A DNA stretch of 64,000 nucleotides from Brevundimonas sp. NIBR10. GTDB lineage: Bacteria > Pseudomonadota > Alphaproteobacteria > Caulobacterales > Caulobacteraceae. Within the stretch, counting starts at the first letter, position 1; the number at the start of each line of letters is the position of its first letter. The notes below the pieces were generated by a model. It searched no databases. It was given only the letters and a program-made list of their open reading frames with translations, and was not told where the DNA came from. Shown in pieces: positions 58,555 to 64,000 of this stretch. The DNA is taken from contig NZ_CP115464.1 of NCBI RefSeq assembly GCF_027912515.1, positions 3,759,501-3,823,500 of the forward strand, written 5' to 3'. The position numbers and the translations under genes were made by a program.

Positions 58555-59962
58555 TGACCAGCTCCGACAGATAGACCCGCGGATCGGTCAGCACGCCGGC
58601 GATGGCCGAGGCCGCTGCTGTGGCTGGGCTAGCCAGGATGGTGCGCGCGCCCTTGCCCTGACGGCCTTCGAAATTGCGGTTGGAGGTGGAGACGGCCAGC
58701 TGGCCCGGCCCCACGTCGTCGCCGTTCATGGCGATGCACATCGAACATCCGGGGATGCGCCATTCGGCCCCGGCGTCGGTGAAGACTGTGTGGAGCCCCT
58801 CGGCCTCGGCGTCGCGGCGCACGGCCTCCGAGCCCGGCACCACCAGCATCCGCACGCCCGGCTTGACCTTGCGGCCGCGCAGGACATCGGCGGCCGCGCG
58901 CAGGTCGGGCAGGCGACCGTTGGTGCAGGAGCCGATGAAGACGACGTCCACGGGTTGCGTCGTCGTCGTCTGGCCGGCCTCGAAGCCCATATAGGCGATG
59001 GCCTTTCGGTCGCTGTCGGACTGGGGTTCCGGGACCTTCGACCCGATCGGCGCGCCGGCGTCCGGCGTCGTGCCCCAGGTGGCCATGGGGCGGATAGCTC
59101 CGCCGTCCAGCACGATCTCATGATCGTAGGTCGCGCCCGGATCGCCGGCCAGAGCCAGCCACTCGGCGGCGGCGGCGTCATAGGCCGCGCCTTGCGGAAC
59201 CTTGGCACGGCCGCGCAGCCAGTCGATGGTCTTCTGGTCAGGAGCTATCATGCCCGCTCGCGCGCCCGCCTCGATCGACATGTTGCACAGGGTCATCCGC
59301 CCTTCCATGTCTAAACCGGTCACGGCGCTGCCCGCATATTCGATGACAAAGCCCGTGCCGCCGCCAAAGCCCAGGGCCGCGATCACCGCCAGCGCCACGT
59401 CCTTGCCCGACACACCGGGCTGAAGCTCGCCATCGACGGTCACTCGAAGGGTCTTCGATTTCCGCTGCAACAGGCATTGGGTGGCCAGGACATGGCCGAC
59501 TTCCGACGTGCCGATGCCGAAGGCCAAGGCGCCGAAGGCACCGTGGGTCGCGGTATGGCTGTCACCACAGACCACGGTCATGCCCGGCTGCGTCAGCCCC
59601 TGCTCCGGGCCCATGACATGGACGACGCCGCGCGCATCGGAATCCCAACCGGCCAGTTCGACGCCGTGGCGGGCGCAATTCTGTTCCAGCCGCGAGACCT
59701 GATCGCGCGCCTCGTCGGTGACATAGGGGCGGACGCCATCGACGGCCGGCAGGGTCGGGGTCGAGTGGTCCAGGGTCGCGAAGGTGCGATCGGGCCGGCG
59801 GACCTTCAGGCCCCGGCTCTCGATCTCGCTGAACGCCTGGGGGCTGGTGACCTCGTGGACCAGATGCAGGTCGATATAGAGGACGCCCGGCGTGGCTTCG
59901 GTCTCAGGCACGACCAGATGCCGGTCCCATACCTTCTCATACAGAGTCTTCGGCACGCTCAT
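58547..59962 (-). CDS. leuC: 3-isopropylmalate dehydratase large subunit
   Basis: A 471-residue aconitase-type protein with [10 protein letters not shown] at the start, [20 protein letters not shown], and the three iron-sulfur cysteines in FIGSCTNGR and [10 protein letters not shown]. It isomerises 2-isopropylmalate with LeuD. Length and motifs are normal. It lies 5 bases downstream of the ilvM-like gene. No leuA is in the window. Confidence 0.97.
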   Translation of the reverse strand: MSVPKTLYEKVWDRHLVVPETEATPGVLYIDLHLVHEVTSPQAFSEIESRGLKVRRPDRTFATLDHSTPTLPAVDGVRPYVTDEARDQVSRLEQNCARHGVELAGWDSDARGVVHVMGPEQGLTQPGMTVVCGDSHTATHGAFGALAFGIGTSEVGHVLATQCLLQRKSKTLRVTVDGELQPGVSGKDVALAVIAALGFGGGTGFVIEYAGSAVTGLDMEGRMTLCNMSIEAGARAGMIAPDQKTIDWLRGRAKVPQGAAYDAAAAEWLALAGDPGATYDHEIVLDGGAIRPMATWGTTPDAGAPIGSKVPEPQSDSDRKAIAYMGFEAGQTTTTQPVDVVFIGSCTNGRLPDLRAAADVLRGRKVKPGVRMLVVPGSEAVRRDAEAEGLHTVFTDAGAEWRIPGCSMCIAMNGDDVGPGQLAVSTSNRNFEGRQGKGARTILASPATAAASAIAGVLTDPRVYLSELVNA

Positions 59963-59967
59963 CGAGA

Positions 59968-60222
59968 TCAGGCCGCCTCGGAGCGAAAGGTGGCGTCGTT
60001 GGAGATTCTCCGCGCGCCGACCAGACGGTCGATCTGCAGGCCCAGATTGTCGATCGAGCGACCGACGTCGCGGCCGCGCACGGTCAGGGCGACGGCCAGG
60101 GCCGAGCCCTCGGGTGCCATGGTCATGGCGTCGATGTGAAAGCCGCGACGCTCCACCAGTCCGATCAGGCGTTGAAGGGCGCCGTCGGCCCGGTCGATCA
60201 GGATGTGAACGGTGTCGGTCAT
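59968..60222 (-). CDS. ilvM: Short acetolactate synthase regulatory subunit (IlvM-like ACT domain)
   Basis: An 84-residue protein from ATG 60222, overlapping the ilvB stop by 4 bases (ATGA). It is a single ACT domain: [40 protein letters not shown] and a final [19 protein letters not shown]. Most alphaproteobacterial small subunits (IlvH/IlvN) have 160-190 residues with a second domain; this one has the size of enterobacterial IlvM (87). The missing C-terminal half may change feedback inhibition by valine. The frame is open upstream only inside ilvB. Confidence 0.85.
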   Translation of the reverse strand: MTDTVHILIDRADGALQRLIGLVERRGFHIDAMTMAPEGSALAVALTVRGRDVGRSIDNLGLQIDRLVGARRISNDATFRSEAA

Positions 60223-61931
60223 CGTGCGCCCTCCAGCATTTCGGCGTTGTTCTTGCCCGGCGGCACCAGCGGCCAGACGTTGTCGTTCGGATCGATGATG
60301 ACGTGCATCAGGATCGGTCCCTCGGTGGCCAGCAGCCGGTCGATCCCGGCCGAGACCTGATCGCGCGCATCGACGCGGAAGGCCGGGATGCCGAAGGCTT
60401 CGGCGACCTTCACGAAGTCGGGGTTGTCGGACAGATCGACCTCGGAGAAATTCCGCTCGAAGAAGAACTCCTGCCACTGGCGCACCATGCCCAGGCGAGA
60501 GTTGTCGAGGATGATGATCTTCAGCGGGATCTTGAACCGGTTGACGGTCGCCAGCTCCTGAATGTTCATCATCACCCCGCCGTCACCGGTGATGGTGACG
60601 ACACAGGCGTCCGGCTCGGCCAGTTTGGCGCCGATCCCGGCGGGCAGGCCGAAACCCATCGAGCCCAGACCGCCCGAGGTGATGTGCGCCTGGGGCCGCG
60701 AGAACTCGCAGTATTGCGCGACCCACATCTGGTGCTGGCCGACGTCGCAGGCGGCGATGAAGCTGGGGCCGGCCTTCTGGGACAGTTCGTTCAGCAACTG
60801 GGGCGCGAAGACGCCTTCGCCGGGGGCATTGTAGTCGAAGGCGCATGCGATCGCCTTGGCTCGCCACTTGTCGGCCCATTCGGAGACCTCGATCGCCGGG
60901 CCGCTGGACAGGCGCGCGTTCAGGGCCTCGATATTCGGCTTCACGTCGCCGGTGACGCCGACCGCGACCTTGCGCAGCTTGCCGATCTCGGACGGGTCGA
61001 TGTCGAAATGGACGACCCCGGCGTGGGGCGCGAACTCGATCAGCTTGCCGGTGGCGCGGTCGTCGAAACGGGCGCCGATGACGATCAGCAGGTCACTTTC
61101 CTGAACCGCCTCGTTGGCGCAGCGGGTGCCGTGCATGCCCAGCATACCCAGGAAATTGTCCTGGCCTGTCGGGATGGTGCCCAGGGCGTTCAGGGTCGAG
61201 ACCTGGGGGATGCCGGTCATGGCGGCAAAGTCGCGAACGGCCTGGACGGCACCCGAGATCTTCACCCCGCCGCCGATGTACAGAACCGGCTTCTTCGCCG
61301 CGCGGATGGCGGCGGCGGCGTCATCGATGACGGCCGCGTCAGCGACGTCGATCGCGTTCGACAGATGGATGCCGCGCGGCGCGTCGGTCATCTCGAACTG
61401 GACGTCCTTGGGCAGGTCGATCAGGACCGGCCCCGGACGGCCCGAGCGGGCGATGTGGAAGGCCTCCTCGATCACCGCCGGAATGTCGGCGGCGCTGCGG
61501 ACCAGATAGGAATGTTTCACGATCGGCAGGGTGACGCCCAGGATGTCGACCTCCTGGAAGGCGTCCATGCCCATGACGCCCTGCGCGACATTGCCGGTGA
61601 TGCAGACCATGGGAATGGAATCCAGCATGGCGTTGGCGATACCGGTGACCAGGTTGGTCGCCCCAGGCCCCGACGTCGCCATACAGACCCCGACCTTGCC
61701 CGACACCCGCGCGTAGGAATCGGCGGCAAAGGCCGCGCCCTGTTCGTGGCGGCACAGGTAGTGGCGAAGCGACGACCCGGCCAGGGCGTCGTAGATCGGC
61801 ATGATGGCGCCGCCGGGATATCCGAACAGCACCTCTACCCCCAGCTTCTCCAGGGTGGAGACGACGAGGCGCGCACCCGACTGGGGGGCGGTCTCGACTG
61901 CGGGTTTGAAGGTGGCGGCGGCGGCGCTCAT
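60219..61931 (-). CDS. ilvB: Acetolactate synthase large subunit
   Basis: A 570-residue thiamine diphosphate enzyme: [20 protein letters not shown], the catalytic glutamate in [45 protein letters not shown] in the FAD-binding domain, and the cofactor motif [18 protein letters not shown]. It condenses two pyruvates, or pyruvate and 2-oxobutyrate, as the first common step of valine, leucine and isoleucine synthesis. Because it pairs with an ilvM-sized subunit it may be closest to IlvG. It begins 23 bases after the ilvC stop. Confidence 0.96.
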   Translation of the reverse strand: MSAAAATFKPAVETAPQSGARLVVSTLEKLGVEVLFGYPGGAIMPIYDALAGSSLRHYLCRHEQGAAFAADSYARVSGKVGVCMATSGPGATNLVTGIANAMLDSIPMVCITGNVAQGVMGMDAFQEVDILGVTLPIVKHSYLVRSAADIPAVIEEAFHIARSGRPGPVLIDLPKDVQFEMTDAPRGIHLSNAIDVADAAVIDDAAAAIRAAKKPVLYIGGGVKISGAVQAVRDFAAMTGIPQVSTLNALGTIPTGQDNFLGMLGMHGTRCANEAVQESDLLIVIGARFDDRATGKLIEFAPHAGVVHFDIDPSEIGKLRKVAVGVTGDVKPNIEALNARLSSGPAIEVSEWADKWRAKAIACAFDYNAPGEGVFAPQLLNELSQKAGPSFIAACDVGQHQMWVAQYCEFSRPQAHITSGGLGSMGFGLPAGIGAKLAEPDACVVTITGDGGVMMNIQELATVNRFKIPLKIIILDNSRLGMVRQWQEFFFERNFSEVDLSDNPDFVKVAEAFGIPAFRVDARDQVSAGIDRLLATEGPILMHVIIDPNDNVWPLVPPGKNNAEMLEGAR

Positions 61932-61954
61932 CAGCTTGCTCTATCGATCCGGTA

Positions 61955-62965
61955 TCAGGCGGCTTCGGCCGTCTTGGGGGCGTGCAGCCAGGCCATGCGT
62001 TCGCGCAGGGAAGCCCCGACGACCTCGATCTTCTGGGCGTTGTCCTCGGCGACCAGGGCGTCGTAGTTCGGCTTGCCGGCGTCGTTTTCGGCGATCCATT
62101 CGCGGGCGAAGGTGCCGTCCTGGATCTCGGTCAGGATCTGCTTCATCCGGGCCAGGGTCTCGTCATTGATGACGCGAGGGCCCGACTTGACCGAGCCCCA
62201 CTTGGCGGTCTCGGAGATGAACTCGTTCATCTTGGTGATGCCGCCCTCGTAGAACAGATCGACGATCAGCTTCAGCTCGTGCAGGCATTCGAAATAGGCG
62301 ATCTCGGGCTGGTAACCGGCCTCGACCAGGGTGTTGAATCCGCCCATGACCAGTTCCTTGGCGCCGCCGCACAGGACGGCCTGTTCGCCGAACAGATCGG
62401 TCTCGGTCTCTTCGCGGAAGGTGGTTTCCAGCAGGCCACCGGTCGCGCCGCCGTTGCCCTTGGCATAGCCCATGGCGCGGTCGCGGGCCTTGCCGGTGAC
62501 GTCCTTCTCGATGGCGAACAGCGAGGGGACGCCGGCGCCCTTCTGATACTCGCGACGGACCAGATCGCCCGGCCCCTTGGGCGCGACCAGGATCACGTCC
62601 ATGTCCTCGCGCGGCGTGACGCGGCCGTAGATGATCGAGAATCCGTGAGCGAACAACAGGGCCGAGCCCTTCTTGGCGAACGGTTCGATCTGGGTCTTGT
62701 AGACCTCGGCCTGGGCCATGTCGGGGGTCAGGATGGCGATGATGTCGGCGTCCTTGACCGCATCGGCGGGCTCGGCGGTGGCCAGGCCGTCGGCCTTGGC
62801 GTTCTTCCAGCCCTTGCCGCCCTCGCGGACGCCGACGATGACGTCGTGGCCGCTATCCTTCAGGTTCTGGGCGTGGGCGCGGCCCTGCGAGCCATAGCCG
62901 ATGATGGCGATCTTCTGGCCGGCGATGACGCCGGGACGGATGTCGTCGTTGGTGTAGATTTTCAT
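61955..62965 (-). CDS. ilvC: Ketol-acid reductoisomerase
   Basis: A 336-residue class I enzyme: Rossmann motif [69 protein letters not shown] and the helical domain with [16 protein letters not shown] and [19 protein letters not shown], which bind magnesium. It converts acetolactate or acetohydroxybutyrate to the dihydroxy acid with NADPH. It starts 3 bases after the ilvD stop. Confidence 0.97.
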   Translation of the reverse strand: MKIYTNDDIRPGVIAGQKIAIIGYGSQGRAHAQNLKDSGHDVIVGVREGGKGWKNAKADGLATAEPADAVKDADIIAILTPDMAQAEVYKTQIEPFAKKGSALLFAHGFSIIYGRVTPREDMDVILVAPKGPGDLVRREYQKGAGVPSLFAIEKDVTGKARDRAMGYAKGNGGATGGLLETTFREETETDLFGEQAVLCGGAKELVMGGFNTLVEAGYQPEIAYFECLHELKLIVDLFYEGGITKMNEFISETAKWGSVKSGPRVINDETLARMKQILTEIQDGTFAREWIAENDAGKPNYDALVAEDNAQKIEVVGASLRERMAWLHAPKTAEAA

Positions 62966-62968
62966 GGC

Positions 62969-64000
62969 TCAGGCTTCCTGGTGGGCTTTGGCTGCGGCCG
63001 GAACTTGAGCCGGCGGCGGGTTGGGAATGGTGACGGCGCCCTGCGAGGCCGAGGCGACGCTGGCGCGGTATTTGGCGAAGACGCCGTGGACGGGGGCCAT
63101 GGCGCGGGGACTGAAACCCGCACGGCGGGTGGCCAGATCGACGTCGACGTCGATGCGGCGGTTGGTGACGTCGATACGGATGCGGTCGCCATCGCGGACT
63201 AGGGCGATGGGTCCGCCGACTGCGGCCTCAGGGGAAACGTGCCCGGCGACGAAGCCGTAGCTGGCCCCCGAGAACCGGCCGTCGGTCAGCAGGGCGACGT
63301 TGTTGATCCCCCTGCCCTTCAGCGCGGCCGTGACCTGCAACATCTCGCGCATGCCGGGCCCGCCCTTGGGGCCTTCGTAGCGGATGATGATGACGTCCCC
63401 CTCGCCGACCGAGCCGTCCTGGACGGCATGGAAGGCGTCTTCTTCCGAATCGAAGACGCAGGCCGGGCCCTCGAAGACATCGACCTTGTGACCCGTCAGC
63501 TTGATGACCGCGCCTTCGGGGGCGACGTCGCCATAGATGACGGCATAGGAGCCGCGCTCCATGACCGGGGCGTCCATCGTGGTGACGACGATCTGGCCCG
63601 GCGCTTCCTCGGCCTCGGCAGCCTCGGCGAACAGGCTGCGGCCGGTGACGGTGGGGGCGTCCGTGATCTTGCCGGCTTCGGCCAGTCGCTGAGTGACCAG
63701 ACGCGTGCCACCCGAGGCATACAGGTGCGAGGCCAGAAACCGGCCGCCGGGCTTCAGGTCACAGATGACCGGGGCCTCGACGCAGGCCTGGTGGCAGTCC
63801 TCGACGCCGAAATCGACGCCCGCCTCGGCCGCGATGGCGGTCAGGTGCATGACGGCATTGGTCGATCCGCCCGAGGCCGAGACCGCGACGGCGGCGTTCT
63901 TCAGCGAGGCACGGGTGATGTATTTGCGGGCGTTGTCGCCGGCGAAGACACGCTCGACGATCAGGCGGCCACAACGTTCACCCTCGGCACCCTTGGCCGG
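62969..64000 (-). CDS. ilvD: Dihydroxy-acid dehydratase, C-terminal part (cut by right edge)
   Basis: The frame runs off the right edge; about 343 C-terminal residues are visible. Features are [20 protein letters not shown] near the edge, [39 protein letters not shown] and [20 protein letters not shown]. The enzyme dehydrates 2,3-dihydroxy acids to 2-oxo acids and carries an iron-sulfur cluster, whose N-terminal cysteines lie outside the window. Related sugar-acid dehydratases share these motifs; the ilvC neighbour 3 bases downstream supports IlvD. Confidence 0.93.
   Translation of the reverse strand, partial: PAKGAEGERCGRLIVERVFAGDNARKYITRASLKNAAVAVSASGGSTNAVMHLTAIAAEAGVDFGVEDCHQACVEAPVICDLKPGGRFLASHLYASGGTRLVTQRLAEAGKITDAPTVTGRSLFAEAAEAEEAPGQIVVTTMDAPVMERGSYAVIYGDVAPEGAVIKLTGHKVDVFEGPACVFDSEEDAFHAVQDGSVGEGDVIIIRYEGPKGGPGMREMLQVTAALKGRGINNVALLTDGRFSGASYGFVAGHVSPEAAVGGPIALVRDGDRIRIDVTNRRIDVDVDLATRRAGFSPRAMAPVHGVFAKYRASVASASQGAVTIPNPPPAQVPAAAKAHQEA

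Noticed and set aside
59892..62066. A 724-codon plus-strand open frame opposite ilvB
   Set aside because: Antisense to ilvB, whose identity is certain; composition is typical of a shadow frame.

Overview
The window is high-GC DNA with a gene set that points to the alphaproteobacterial family Caulobacteraceae, most likely a Brevundimonas-like species. The evidence is a DivJ-type polar histidine kinase, a clear ChpT phosphotransferase, and recA preceded by the alphaproteobacterial SOS box GTTC-N7-GTTC. This placement comes from remembered protein families and gene order; no search was run. Genes are tightly packed, no gap exceeds 300 bases, and no tRNA, rRNA, CRISPR array or insertion sequence was seen.

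Layout. 1-8280: the edge of an unknown gene, a DivJ-like kinase, small unknown genes, a DUF1491 gene and a 1313-residue RTX/beta-helix protein in visibly lower-GC DNA. 8349-16373: four tandem paralogous exported proteins, each with an HExxH-X16-E metallopeptidase signature, interrupted by prfC and a 51-codon membrane protein. 16501-21131: exported and helical proteins of unknown role, a DUF1801 protein, a CDP-alcohol phosphatidyltransferase-like protein, and cysQ with an apparent frameshift at its end. 21222-23185: chpT, a single-domain response regulator and cheR. 23267-31075: a GH95 glycosidase, a GGDEF-EAL protein, an M28 peptidase with a membrane domain and a Tat-exported unknown. 31236-32541: recA with SOS box, promoter and terminator.

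32595-42458 (minus strand) holds a TolB-amidohydrolase fusion and a run of 5-oxoprolinase, DUF969, DUF979 and DUF2891 genes that looks like a 5-oxoproline uptake and hydrolysis operon. The 5-oxoprolinase carries a palindromic repeat inserted in frame. 42622-43872 is a TMEM43-family membrane protein. 44029-46855 is an overlapping three-gene operon: ketosynthase III, heme-oxygenase-like oxidase and an unknown protein. A DCC-family thiol protein and a GH3 glycosidase follow.

49713-54367 carries all six components known from the E. coli yjfIJKLMC cluster, split into two divergent groups (yjfI-yjfJ-yjfC and yjfK-yjfL-yjfM) around a short spacer with a GTTACATGTAAC palindrome. Next are a TorF-like porin and an ammonium transporter. 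The window ends in a seven-gene branched-chain amino acid operon on the minus strand: ilvD (cut by the edge), ilvC, ilvB, an unusually short ilvM-like subunit, leuC, leuD and leuB.

A family of palindromic elements, each with two hairpin-headed arms in inverted orientation, sits at 40513-40649, 43877-44027 and 50883-51048, with a half copy at 32562-32586. The best leads for undescribed biology are the ketosynthase/oxidase operon, the tandem metallopeptidase family, the divergent yjf system and the in-frame palindromic insertion.
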